In this document: positions 33,755 through 44,799 of the stretch, one piece after another
Layout of the letters: every line of letters starts with the position of its first letter
Position numbering within the stretch: position 1 is the stretch's first letter
NCBI GenBank assembly: GCA_017965445.1
Contig: JAGCPZ010000046.1
Span: 1-44,945 of the forward strand
Origin: Fibrobacter sp.
GTDB lineage: Bacteria; Fibrobacterota; Fibrobacteria; Fibrobacterales; Fibrobacteraceae
DNA length: 44,945 nucleotides
Direction of reading: 5' to 3'
Notes under the pieces: generated by a model
Databases searched by the model: none
What the model was told of the DNA's origin: nothing
Seen by the model: the letters and a program-made list of their open reading frames with translations, nothing else
Made by a program: the position numbers and the translations under genes

Positions 33755-34726
33755 ATGGAAATAGATGTTGGCATAATTAACTATAATGGCGGTGATGAAC
33801 TGACGAAGTGCGTCAAAAGTTTGAAGGCACAAACAAATCCTGTTCGTGTTTTTGTCTTTGATAATGCTTCTACTGACGAGTCTGTTCAACATTTGAGGGA
33901 TTCTGGGGTCGATTGCAAGATTATTGAATGTCCGAATAACTTGGGTTATGCGGGAGCCTGCAATGGGCTTTTAGAAAACATGGATTCCGATATCCAGGTG
34001 CTTTGCAACATGGATTTGGAATTCGATCCTGCGTGGGCGCAAAATTTGCTCTCGTGCTTTGAACGACATCCCGAAGCGGGTTCCGTTGCAAGTTTGGTGA
34101 TGGAAAAAAGCGGTGTGGTGAACGCCGTGGGAGTGTTGTTTGGCGCGGATTTGTTTGCCAAGAACGAGGCGAGCGGCTTGGATATATCGCAAGCGGATGT
34201 GCGCGAGAAAGAAGTGTTCGGTTGCTATGGTGCCGTGATGAGTTTCCGCAAGGTGGCGGCAGAAGCGGCTGGCAAAATGGATGCGAGTTTTTTCTTGTTC
34301 TTTGAAGAGACTGAATGGTACTTTAGGCACAATTTAGCTGGGTTCAAGACGGTCTTTTGCCCTGATGCAAGAGTTTATCATGAACGCTCCATGACGACGG
34401 TGCGTTACTCGCCACGCAAACTTTTCTATTCGGAACGGAACCGCTTGCGTACGGCGGTGCGTCTGTTGCCGCTGGGCGATGTCTTGAAATTGCCTGTCCG
34501 GGGATTTGTACGTTACGTGAACATGGCCAAGGGTGGAGTCCCTGGTTCTTCCGGTGATGGCAAAAAGTTGTCGAAGTTCGCTATCTGCGGGGCGTTGGCA
34601 AAAGCTTGGATTCAGGCTTTGTGTATGTTCCCGAAGGAATGGGCGACTCGCAAAAAATATGAACGAGAATTTGAAAAAGTTCCTCAAAAGGTTCAAAAAC
34701 TGTTGGAACTATATAAGTTGACCTAA
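33755..34726 (+). CDS. Glycosyltransferase family 2 (rhamnosyltransferase-like)
   Basis: The 323-aa GT-A protein starts MEIDVGIINYNGGDELTKCV, with the donor loop VFVFDNASTDES, NNLGYAGACNGLL and the metal-binding-like VLCNMDLEFDP. It continues FFLFFEETEWYFRHNLAGFKTVFCPDARVYHERS, typical of rhamnosyltransferase-like GT2 enzymes that extend surface polysaccharides. The start at 33755 lies just past the previous terminator, and the ribosome binding site is weak. A palindromic hairpin terminator follows. Confidence 0.92.
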   Translation: MEIDVGIINYNGGDELTKCVKSLKAQTNPVRVFVFDNASTDESVQHLRDSGVDCKIIECPNNLGYAGACNGLLENMDSDIQVLCNMDLEFDPAWAQNLLSCFERHPEAGSVASLVMEKSGVVNAVGVLFGADLFAKNEASGLDISQADVREKEVFGCYGAVMSFRKVAAEAAGKMDASFFLFFEETEWYFRHNLAGFKTVFCPDARVYHERSMTTVRYSPRKLFYSERNRLRTAVRLLPLGDVLKLPVRGFVRYVNMAKGGVPGSSGDGKKLSKFAICGALAKAWIQALCMFPKEWATRKKYEREFEKVPQKVQKLLELYKLT

Positions 34727-34730
34727 AAAA

Positions 34731-34754
34731 TCCCGGATTTGATCCGGGACTTTT
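34731..34754 (+). terminator. Terminator made from a palindromic repeat
   Basis: TCCCGGAT-TTG-ATCCGGGA then CTTTT. The arms match the core of the dispersed GATCCCGG/CCGGGATGAC repeat, here used as a transcription terminator. Confidence 0.75.
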
Positions 34755-34779
34755 CGTATGCATTTTTGCAATATCTATG

Positions 34780-35691
34780 CTACACGTTTTCCATTGTTTC
34801 GATTTGCTTGGCGAGTTCGCTAGCGAGTTGTGAATCTTCGTTGTAGATGGCGTTGATGCGCTTGCAGCTGAGTTCGAGCAGGTTGCGGGCTGCGATGGAA
34901 TCGCTTTGTTTGCGGAGTTCACGTAAGGCTTTGTCGATTCGCTTGATGTCGCTCTGGTCGGGGTATCCCTTCATGAACGTGTAGAAAAGCTGGATTTGCG
35001 TGTTGTATTCATTGTCGGATTCGCAGGCGAGCAAGAACGGTATGACGCGTACATTGAGGAGTTTCGAGAGGTCGCCCATGAATGTGTTGAGCGTGAGGCC
35101 CTTCGGGAAGAGTTCTTCGGAATCCTTCTGGATTTCTTCGGTGCCTACGAAGTCGCCTTCTTCGAATTGCGAGAGCACTTCGTTGAGCATGTCCATTTCG
35201 CTACGCTTAGCTTGTTCGCGATACTTTGCCTGGTAATAGATGGGGAGCGTGGTGAGGCAGTAATGTGCCTGGTTTGCACCGATAAATTCGCCGATGTAGT
35301 AGATGTCCGCATCTTCTTTGAGGATGTCTTCTTCGTTGCTGAAGTTCCCGATGCGGGCGGGAATGGGGATGACTTCCATGTTCGCAAGTTCATGGAGGCG
35401 TTCGCGCATGGCATCGACGTTTAAGTTCTCGGGGAGTTCCACACCGTTTTCTTCCATCGTTTCGAGGAAGTTGTTGAGTTTTGCATCGACGGCGCGGTTG
35501 ACTTCTCTTTTGCTTGGCGTATGGGCAAATTGGCGAAAGTCGCCTTCCAATGTCAAAAGACCGTTTTTGATCATGTCGTCAAACGGTGTTTCGTTGGGTT
35601 CGGCGTCCGGAGAGGGCAAAATTCTTGCGTAGGCAATCATTCTGCCGCAAAGCTGTTCGTCATTTCCTTTTTTCTGTTCGATTCCAAGCAT
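34780..35691 (-). CDS. Hypothetical protein (303 aa)
   Basis: No family recognised. It is a soluble, acidic, mostly helical protein without a signal peptide. The frame begins MLGIEQKKGNDEQLCGRMIAYARILPSPD and ends in helices (ALRELRKQSDSIAARNLLELSCKRINAIYNED). Segments such as GEFIGANQAHYCLTTLPIYYQAKYREQAKRSEMDML show strong coding character. The AT-rich 19 bases between it and the pectinesterase stop argue against an operon with a promoter there, although both genes run the same way and could be co-transcribed. Function unknown. Confidence 0.78.
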   Translation of the reverse strand: MLGIEQKKGNDEQLCGRMIAYARILPSPDAEPNETPFDDMIKNGLLTLEGDFRQFAHTPSKREVNRAVDAKLNNFLETMEENGVELPENLNVDAMRERLHELANMEVIPIPARIGNFSNEEDILKEDADIYYIGEFIGANQAHYCLTTLPIYYQAKYREQAKRSEMDMLNEVLSQFEEGDFVGTEEIQKDSEELFPKGLTLNTFMGDLSKLLNVRVIPFLLACESDNEYNTQIQLFYTFMKGYPDQSDIKRIDKALRELRKQSDSIAARNLLELSCKRINAIYNEDSQLASELAKQIETMENV

Positions 35692-35710
35692 GCCATAAAA
35701 TTAACAAATT

Positions 35711-37819
35711 CTAGTGGACTTGGACCATTTTTTGTTTGTGATTTCTTTGTGTTGTGGTCTTTACGATGTAGATGCCGGGGGCAAGGCCTGTAGTATTGGC
35801 TTTTCCGTGGGTGTGTCGCACGAGTTTGCCGTTGATGTCGTAGATGCGGGTTTCACCAGCAGCCGTGCTGAAACGTGAAACTTTTGGTAGAATGGTCGTG
35901 GACGAGTCTTGCTTTTCGACGTTCTTTTCGGTGAGCTTGATTTGGTCGAGGTTCGGACCGTCGTTCCCGTCAACGATGGCGAAGGTGATATAGCTTGCGC
36001 CTTTGGGGAGCGTAATGGTTGTTTCTTTTGTCTGGTATGTGGTCCAGTTGTCGGTGGCTTCGAACGAAATAATGCTGGCGCCTTTGCATCCGTCGATTCC
36101 GGCGGTGCATGTGCCGGGGGCCGCGATGGCTAGGCTGCGGGCTTTTCCGCTTCCGTTGGCGTATGTCATGGCCATGGTGTATTCGCCGGGGTATTCTGCA
36201 TAGACGGGGATTTGGACGCTAGATTTTCCGGTGCCGAAGTTGATGTAGCCTAAGCCTGCAAATCCTGCGTTGGTGCTTTCGTTGATGGCGTTATCGATGA
36301 TGCCGTCTTCGGCTTGGAAGGTGGTTGTGCCTTTGGCGTCGAATATGGCGCCGAGTTCGATGTCTTTGTTCATCGTGGTTTTCCACGTGTTTGCTGTACC
36401 TGCGTCGCTTGCGCTTTTGCCTGTCCAGCCGGCGAATTTCCAACCTGTGGCGGGTTCCGCAGTGATGGTGACGGATGTGCCTTCGGCGATTTTATCGCGG
36501 TTGGGGGCGGCTACGACTGTGCCTCCGATGGATGAATTGATAGTCAAGTTATAGTAGGTGACGTTTGCTTCGAGGACGGTGATTTCGTTGGAGGAGGCGC
36601 CAAGTCCGCCCATGGAATTTGCGGCGCGGACAGTGACTTTGGAGCCTGCAGCGATGTTGCCGACATCGATGGAATTGGATGTGGTGTTGCTGTGGTACTT
36701 GCCGTTGACAAAGACGGCCCAGCAAATAGCGCTTTCGTCATCGCTCCAGATGATATTTGCGCCCTCTTGTGAAATTTTCGGGGCAGAGACTTGGGCTGTG
36801 AGTTTGTTCGGTTCCCAGTTGTCGCTACCGCCAAGGACGTTCTTGAGCGTGTATTTGGCGGCGTCGCTTGCGTTCCAGACCGTCTTGAGCGTTGTTGCGG
36901 TCGATGGATCCTTGCCTCCGTCAAAGCGTGTCTTGCGCTGGCTTGTGTTGATGTCGCCACCGCTGCCGTTCTTGCTGTTGTATTCGCCGAAGATGGCGGG
37001 GGCGGAGTTCATGTCGGGGCCCCAGCCTTCTGCCCTGGGCTCTGCGCGCATGATGGTGTTCAGGAATATGGTCTTGGCGTGTCCCCAGGAACGTCCGAGA
37101 TAGAACGTCTTGTTGAAACTGGAATTGCTGACTTCGATGATGGCGTTGTTGAAAACGTAGCCCCAGTCATCCGGATTTTGCGATGCTGTAATGTAGCCGC
37201 CGTTTCGCGTCATCACAAGCTTGGTGCCTTCGAAGAAAATGTCACCGCCTCCGCAGATAAAGTCAACGGTGCCATTGATTTCGCCACCTTCCCAGTAGGT
37301 GCGGCCTTTCTTGGTGTAGTAAGTGTCTTGTCCGCTTAAAAGGCGCACGTTCTTGTAGATGAACTTATCGCCTGCGTTTTGCTGCAAGGCAACTTGCCGG
37401 GCGGCGTTGCCAGAGTTATAGGTGCCTCTGTTTTGCAGGGTGATGTCCTGCATGTACATGTTCTTGTTGCTGGGGAAGTACAGCGTTGCTGTGGTGCTGA
37501 TGCCTTCGGTATCGGTTGTGTTCCAGATGATGGTTTTGTCAACGGACTGCCCGATGATGGATATGTTGGAACCGCTGAACGTTGTTTTGCCGTGTTCATC
37601 GCCGGTGACCTTGGTGATGTTGTATTCGCCATCCGGGACGAAGAGAATAAAGCGCTTGGATTCGCTTGCGCCTGAAGAGGATGCTTTCGCGATGGCCGCC
37701 TTGAAGTCTCCATCGACGCCTAACACAAAGTCAAAACCGTGCTTTGTAATGGCGGAGGCGGTCGCTGCGCATGCTAGCGATGAACAAATAAAGAATCTGT
37801 AAAACCAACTATTCAACAT
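35711..37819 (-). CDS. Pectinesterase (CE8) with carbohydrate-binding module and C-terminal sorting tail
   Basis: Removes methyl esters from pectin outside the cell, giving pectate for the neighbouring lyase. The 702-aa protein has a signal peptide (1-22) and a CE8 beta-helix (about 27-340) with GQDTYYTKKGRTYWEGG, GTVDFICGGGDIFFE (catalytic Asp) and FYLGRSWGHAKT (catalytic Arg region). An Fn3-like segment (about 345-420), a bacterial repeat domain (about 424-495, GGTVVAAPNRDKIAEGTSV), and a CBM6/35-like module (about 498-630, FQAEDGIID to NLDQIKLTE) follow. The final ETRIYDINGKLVRHTH...GLAPGIYIVKT is a type IX-like sorting domain. It is downstream of the PL10 gene on the same strand. Confidence 0.94.
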   Translation of the reverse strand: MLNSWFYRFFICSSLACAATASAITKHGFDFVLGVDGDFKAAIAKASSSGASESKRFILFVPDGEYNITKVTGDEHGKTTFSGSNISIIGQSVDKTIIWNTTDTEGISTTATLYFPSNKNMYMQDITLQNRGTYNSGNAARQVALQQNAGDKFIYKNVRLLSGQDTYYTKKGRTYWEGGEINGTVDFICGGGDIFFEGTKLVMTRNGGYITASQNPDDWGYVFNNAIIEVSNSSFNKTFYLGRSWGHAKTIFLNTIMRAEPRAEGWGPDMNSAPAIFGEYNSKNGSGGDINTSQRKTRFDGGKDPSTATTLKTVWNASDAAKYTLKNVLGGSDNWEPNKLTAQVSAPKISQEGANIIWSDDESAICWAVFVNGKYHSNTTSNSIDVGNIAAGSKVTVRAANSMGGLGASSNEITVLEANVTYYNLTINSSIGGTVVAAPNRDKIAEGTSVTITAEPATGWKFAGWTGKSASDAGTANTWKTTMNKDIELGAIFDAKGTTTFQAEDGIIDNAINESTNAGFAGLGYINFGTGKSSVQIPVYAEYPGEYTMAMTYANGSGKARSLAIAAPGTCTAGIDGCKGASIISFEATDNWTTYQTKETTITLPKGASYITFAIVDGNDGPNLDQIKLTEKNVEKQDSSTTILPKVSRFSTAAGETRIYDINGKLVRHTHGKANTTGLAPGIYIVKTTTQRNHKQKMVQVH

Positions 37820-37840
37820 ATTACCTCAATTCTAATTCTT

Positions 37841-38023
37841 GGATTGCTTCGCTTTCAGCTCGCAATGACGTTTTTGGTTTTGTCATTCCCCTAACGGGGC
37901 TTGACTGGATCCTTCGTCGGAGTTTACCCCGGACATGTTCCGGGGGACTCAGGATGACGAAAGAGGAAAACTGTCATTCTGAACCCTGCACTAGTCATCC
38001 TCGGAGCAACGCGGAGGGGATCC
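37841..38023. repeat. Cluster of four palindromic repeats between the two pectin genes
   Basis: Copies lie at 37841-37869 (GGATTGCTTCG...CGCAATGAC), 37882-37900 (GTCATTCCCC...GGGG), 37907-37958 (GGATCCTTCG, an inner CCCCGGA-CATGT-TCCGGGG hairpin, CTCAGGATGAC) and 37994-38023 (GTCATCCTCGG...GAGGGGATCC). The 238-bp intergenic region is otherwise empty of genes. Whether the array stops or protects the upstream transcript cannot be told from sequence. Confidence 0.85.
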
Positions 38024-38057
38024 ATTATTTCTTGAATACATTTTGTTCCTGAGTCTC

Positions 38058-39788
38058 CTATTTTGCGTTTCTTCCGTTTATTTTAAATGTTTTTCCGTTT
38101 CCTCGCATAAAGTAAGCTCCTGCGCCGTTCGAGTTGCGACCAAAGTCTATAAAGTAGCGGCTTGTGGACTTTTGGGGTGCCTTGCGGGCAACAGAAATGG
38201 ACGTTGTGCCGGAATCGACTTTGCCGGCTTTGAGGTCGCTACTTGTCCAGCCGATGTAATCGATGTTTGCCATGCCGTCCTTGGAAAGGCTTGTGAACTT
38301 GAGTTCGCTGTAGCCCTGCGGCAGTTCCACTTCGATGGATTGCACTTTCCAGGTTGTCCATGCGGCTGTGGATTCCATGCTGCCGTCGGCAAGGAGCGTC
38401 TTGTCGCCTGCCGTAACGCTGAAGCCGCGGGCGCCACCACCACCGTTTGCAAAGCTTAAGTACAAAGTATATTTCCCAGCTTTTGTTGCCGTGACGCCGT
38501 AGGTCACGTAGCTTCCGGTGGAGTTATCGACGTTCGCATAGCCGTCGCCGACAAAGCCTGTGTTTGTAGCTTCTTTGACGCCTTGGATGTCGATGAAGTT
38601 TACGCCATCGATGTAGGCTTTGCACGTATCGCTTCCGCACATTGCCGGTGGCGGCGGGGGAGGAACGTAGTTGTCGTCCATCTTGGCGAGCGCTTCGAGG
38701 TACGCTTTTTCTGTACTCAGAAGGGCGGTACCGTAGTCGCCTGCCCACTGGTAACCTGTGCGTCGTTCTTCGCTGATTCTGGTGAAGTCTTGCGTTTTTG
38801 TGCTAGCGCCGTCGCGGTCGCAAAAGAAGTAGTTGTCGTTGTTGACTTCGTAAAAGCGGTACCACAGAACATTGCCGTCGCGTTTTTCGAACGTACCTGC
38901 TTTCTTGTTGAAGTAAAGCCCGGTGACGCGGGTTTTCTTGTACCATTCGATGGCTCCCTTGACGGATTTCTGGATGGCTTCGGTTTGTTCGGGCCAGTTC
39001 ATCAAGAACCATACGGCTCCTGCGGATTCGCTGCCGGATTTGCTGGCGAGTTCGTAAGCGCGTGCGCCAACTGGAGCCATGCTGTTTGTGTCGTGCTGGG
39101 CGCACCAGACGGTGGGTTTCCCGTCGTTTACGATTTGCGCTTTGAGCAAAAAGTCGATAGCCTTGTCCAATGCGCTTTTCATCTTGTTGCGGGTGGCATC
39201 GTCGATGATGTCGCTGTCGAACGGACTCGTCTTGTTCGCGATGTCCATCATGGTTACCATCGCTCGGATCATGGCGTTGTCGTTCAGCGTGATTTGGTCG
39301 GAATAGTTGCCGCGCTTGGGCCACACTTGCGGAATACCGCCCTTGGCGCGCTGCATTGTCAAAATAAAGTTGACGGCCTTGTTGAAACTCGTCTTAAACG
39401 TTGCCTTGTATGAAGCGTTCGTCGTTTCTTTGTAACGCACGGCGAGGAGTCGCATTTCTTGAATTGTTGCGTTGTTGTCGATGGTGCCGAGATCGCCGCC
39501 GCCCTGCGCGCGCCAACTGGATTTTTCACCGCCCGCGTAGGCGCTTTTGTACTTGTCGGCATGTGCTTTGTCGAAACCGCCGTTTGCGATTTGCCAAGTC
39601 GTCATGTTGTAGGTGTACTGGTCAATGTCCATGCCGGAAGCTGCCGAAGTCAGCTCCGAATAGCCACGGTAGCTATTGATTTTCGATACCGCCGTCGCCG
39701 GGGGAACATAGCTCGCCGCCACAGAATATGTCGCGACAGCCATTGTCGCTATAAGAAAAATGTAATTGCCAAACCAAAAGCTCTTCAT
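38058..39788 (-). CDS. Pectate lyase family 10 (PL10) with CBM and C-terminal tail
   Basis: Cleaves polygalacturonate by beta-elimination outside the cell. The 576-aa protein has a signal peptide (1-24), a PL10 (alpha/alpha)-toroid (about 27-375) with NMTTWQIANGGFDKAHADKY, TIDNNATIQEMRLLA, GGIPQVWPKRGNYSDQITLNDNAMI and WCAQHDTNSMAPVGARAYE, a VPPPPPPA linker (about 376-384), and a CBM35/6-like module (about 390-525). The tail ends RYFIDFGRN...GKTFKINGR, weakly like a type IX sorting domain. It precedes the pectinesterase on the same strand, with a repeat-filled gap, and the two form a functional pair. Confidence 0.94.
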   Translation of the reverse strand: MKSFWFGNYIFLIATMAVATYSVAASYVPPATAVSKINSYRGYSELTSAASGMDIDQYTYNMTTWQIANGGFDKAHADKYKSAYAGGEKSSWRAQGGGDLGTIDNNATIQEMRLLAVRYKETTNASYKATFKTSFNKAVNFILTMQRAKGGIPQVWPKRGNYSDQITLNDNAMIRAMVTMMDIANKTSPFDSDIIDDATRNKMKSALDKAIDFLLKAQIVNDGKPTVWCAQHDTNSMAPVGARAYELASKSGSESAGAVWFLMNWPEQTEAIQKSVKGAIEWYKKTRVTGLYFNKKAGTFEKRDGNVLWYRFYEVNNDNYFFCDRDGASTKTQDFTRISEERRTGYQWAGDYGTALLSTEKAYLEALAKMDDNYVPPPPPPAMCGSDTCKAYIDGVNFIDIQGVKEATNTGFVGDGYANVDNSTGSYVTYGVTATKAGKYTLYLSFANGGGGARGFSVTAGDKTLLADGSMESTAAWTTWKVQSIEVELPQGYSELKFTSLSKDGMANIDYIGWTSSDLKAGKVDSGTTSISVARKAPQKSTSRYFIDFGRNSNGAGAYFMRGNGKTFKINGRNAK

Positions 39789-40085
39789 TCTAACCCTTTT
39801 GAAGATTTTCCCACACTACTTCTATAATCTACATTATAATAGGCCGATTTTTGCTATGAATTTCTTTTAAGCGTTGTCTATAGACAATAGGTGCGGCAAT
39901 ATTTCTTTGTTGGATCCTTCGGGCGTACGCCCTCAGGATGACGTGGGTTGTTTATGATACGGGGTGTATTATATTTTTTCAAAAATTTTTAGAAAAGTGT
40001 AAAAACTACTAAAATTCTTTAAAAAATTAACGTTTGTATAATAAATTTTGTTGCGTAGCTCGAAAAATTAGTTTAAATTATAGGT
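39789..40085. other. Intergenic region between divergent PL10 and regulator genes
   Basis: No gene is seen. One palindromic repeat lies at 39912-39942 (GGATCCTTCGGGCGTACGCCCTCAGGATGAC in outline: GGATCC end, GGGCG-TA-CGCCC stem, GGATGAC end). The right part is very AT-rich with several A/T runs, likely promoter DNA for the regulator gene. Confidence 0.6.
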
Positions 40086-40907
40086 ATGAAACCAATAACT
40101 GAATATCAAGACTATCGAGAATACATGCGCGACTTCTACGAAGAACGCAAACGCAGTTCTTTGTTCTCGTGGCGCGAGTTCTCCAAGTTGGCGGGGTTCA
40201 CTTCGCCAAACTACATCCAGCTCGTATGTGAGGGGAAAAGCCGCCTGAGCAAAACGGGTGTCGAAAAGATCGCTACGGCTATGGAGCTTGCGGGTTCCGA
40301 CCGCGATTATTTCCTTGCGATGGAGCGTTTTGGCGATGCCAAGAGCGACGCCAAGAAAATCCAGGCGTTCAACGAAATGCAGAAAATCGCGAAAGAAAAC
40401 CGCTTGCGGGTCGTCGATGGCGAAGCGTTCAAGTATTTCGAATCGTGGGTGAACCCGGTGATGCGGGAACTGGCCCCGATTATGCCTGGCGCAAAGCCGT
40501 TGGAACTGGCGCGTAACTGCTACCCGGTCGTGAGCGCGACCGAAGTTCGCCAAGCCCTGGACTTTATGGTCCATGCGGATTTCTTGAAAAAGATCGGCGA
40601 GGATACCTACGTACAGACTGAAAAAGTCGTGACGGGATCTTCCGAGGCGATTCCTTTGGCGTTGCGTTCCATGAACCGACAGATGTCGAAGTTTGCGACT
40701 GATGCCATTGACGATATTCCGCCGGAAAAACGTCATACCGCCGGTGTGACGCTTGGTATGTCCGAAGCGACGTACAAATGGCTTGTTCAAAAGCTTGAAA
40801 CACTCAGACAGCAGGTGGTTGCCATTGCTGCCAAAGAAAAAAATTACGATAAAGTATATCGTTTAAATTTACAACTTTTCCCACTTACGAAAGGGAAGGA
40901 GGACTAA
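40086..40907 (+). CDS. TIGR02147 family protein (Fibrobacter paralogous regulator-like)
   Basis: A 273-aa member of the TIGR02147/DUF4423 family, first described as a paralogous family in F. succinogenes. It opens PITEYQDYREYMRDFYEERKRSSLFSWREFSKLAGFTSPNYIQLVCEGKSRLSKTGVEKIA in outline, whose N-terminal part looks like a helix-turn-helix (about 25-60). The body includes YFESWVNPVMRELAP and ALDFMVHADFLKKI. The C-terminus (LETLRQQVVAIAAKEKNYDKVYRLNLQLFPLT) is also family-typical. These genes are often coupled to a lipoprotein gene, as here: the next ATG is one base after the stop. A regulatory role is inferred, not proven. Confidence 0.93.
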   Translation: MKPITEYQDYREYMRDFYEERKRSSLFSWREFSKLAGFTSPNYIQLVCEGKSRLSKTGVEKIATAMELAGSDRDYFLAMERFGDAKSDAKKIQAFNEMQKIAKENRLRVVDGEAFKYFESWVNPVMRELAPIMPGAKPLELARNCYPVVSATEVRQALDFMVHADFLKKIGEDTYVQTEKVVTGSSEAIPLALRSMNRQMSKFATDAIDDIPPEKRHTAGVTLGMSEATYKWLVQKLETLRQQVVAIAAKEKNYDKVYRLNLQLFPLTKGKED

Positions 40908-40908
40908 G

Positions 40909-42426
40909 ATGAGAAAACTGAATAAAATAATCCTGGCTGGTTTGGTGACCATTTTGGTATCTTGTTCGAGTGAACAGAGCACCACTGGCGCGACCACCGA
41001 GCCGAGTTCTACGCCAGTATCTGCGCTGACGGATGAGCAGAAAGCCATTTTGGCAAGGTCGCTCGTCGCTCTGATGGATCCATCAGTAGCGGATTCATTA
41101 GAAGGTATTCTTGATTCTGTAAACAAGTCCCTTGCTTCCGATGCAAATGCTTTCTATAATCAATATCTTCATCCGCTTCCGTGGAGTGTAAAGAACGACC
41201 AAGTATATCATTATCCAAGCAAGGATAAACGTAAAGTTTGTGATGTTGTGACTTTTTCTCAGGTGAACAAAATGGATCGAAAGGGTGTAGTGCGCGCAAT
41301 GTCGTACGATGATGATCACGAATGTACGTTCTTCTCTGATACGGAACCGAAATGTGCTTCACAAGAGGCTGCGGAAGACTACTTCTATAATCATCCTAAT
41401 GAAACCATCTATACCACAAAAATTGCTTATGTTGACGGAATTCCTGTCGTACTCAATACCATAGGTTCAAGGAAGATGAGAAATTCTTTCTGGGGGTATG
41501 GCGTTTCATGTACCGAGGCGTTGGAGCAATTTAAGGACTCTTGCTCTCAGTCAAATGGTCTCTTCTGGGATTTAGGCGATGGGTGTAGCCAGGACGACTT
41601 GGAAGTGGTTTGTGCATCTTTTGCCCCTGAAAATCAAACCCCAGATCAAGTATTGGATTCTTATATTGAAAAGTATCAAAGCCTATGCATTGAAGATTCC
41701 GTAAAATACGCTCCTTATGATGACGAAAATTACAATAGAATCTATCCTTTCTCGGATCAGACGTATTTGGATAGTTTGAACAGAGTTGCCGATGCTGAAA
41801 GGGAGTGGGGTAAGACTGTAAAGCACTCAACATATGCTTATGAATGGCAGTTCTCGATAATCGATAGTACGGTCAAAATTGATCAGAGTGGTAAAGTTTA
41901 TTATAAAGAAAGAAAAGATGATGAACTTTTCGGGTGGGCTTTAGCTTATAACACATTGCCGGAAACTCCAGTTGCAGATGCATTCCGCAAAGAGGGCGTT
42001 TATGTGTTGCCGGATTCGTTACTGACAACGTTCTTCCCCAAGTTGGCTGAATTCCCGGGCAGGTTGGATGAGTTTAGGACGTATCGTTCTTCGAAAAATT
42101 CCATTTACTACTTAGTTGTCTTAAAAGACGTTGGTACTAAGGGGCATATAATGGACTATGTTACTGAAAATGGATTCTTTGTGACGGAGATTGTGAGAAG
42201 CGGCAATTGCCCAGAAGATACAACTGTCCACTATCCTATAATGTTGTTGGCGGATTCACCTGATTGGAATGCTTTGAATCGCCCCATTGTGAGAAAAACT
42301 TATGTGAGCGACAAGTGGAATTGTGACAAGCCGGAATCTCTTGCAAAAATAGAGCCGTACGGTGAGTGGATTGTTACTAATGTGTACGATTATGGCGAAT
42401 ATGTAAAGCTGTTTGGTGTTGACTAA
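40909..42426 (+). CDS. Hypothetical lipoprotein coupled to the TIGR02147 gene
   Basis: The 505-aa protein has a lipoprotein signal (TILVSCS, Cys19) and a short Ser/Thr-rich linker. The remaining sequence matches no family I recognise. It is rich in Asp, Tyr and Cys (for example CTFFSDTEPKCASQEA, CTEALEQFKDSCSQSNG, GDGCSQDDLEVVCASF), so disulfide bonds outside the cytoplasm are likely. AAGGAGG lies inside the end of the regulator gene and the ATG is one base after its stop, so expression is coupled. A terminator follows. It may be a surface adhesin or sensor partner of the regulator; this is a guess. Confidence 0.85.
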   Translation: MRKLNKIILAGLVTILVSCSSEQSTTGATTEPSSTPVSALTDEQKAILARSLVALMDPSVADSLEGILDSVNKSLASDANAFYNQYLHPLPWSVKNDQVYHYPSKDKRKVCDVVTFSQVNKMDRKGVVRAMSYDDDHECTFFSDTEPKCASQEAAEDYFYNHPNETIYTTKIAYVDGIPVVLNTIGSRKMRNSFWGYGVSCTEALEQFKDSCSQSNGLFWDLGDGCSQDDLEVVCASFAPENQTPDQVLDSYIEKYQSLCIEDSVKYAPYDDENYNRIYPFSDQTYLDSLNRVADAEREWGKTVKHSTYAYEWQFSIIDSTVKIDQSGKVYYKERKDDELFGWALAYNTLPETPVADAFRKEGVYVLPDSLLTTFFPKLAEFPGRLDEFRTYRSSKNSIYYLVVLKDVGTKGHIMDYVTENGFFVTEIVRSGNCPEDTTVHYPIMLLADSPDWNALNRPIVRKTYVSDKWNCDKPESLAKIEPYGEWIVTNVYDYGEYVKLFGVD

Positions 42427-42466
42427 TTTCACCTTCTAAAAAGAACTGACACCATCAGGAGGGGAG

Positions 42467-44749
<2,283 letters not shown>

Positions 44750-44781
44750 AAAAAACGGCCGACAACATCGTCTTCGAAGCC

Positions 44782-44799
44782 TGTCATCCCCGCCTCCGT
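44782..44799. repeat. Truncated palindromic repeat at the IS junction
   Basis: GTCATCCCCGCCTCCG is the left half of the dispersed palindrome; its right half is missing where the insertion sequence begins. Confidence 0.65.
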
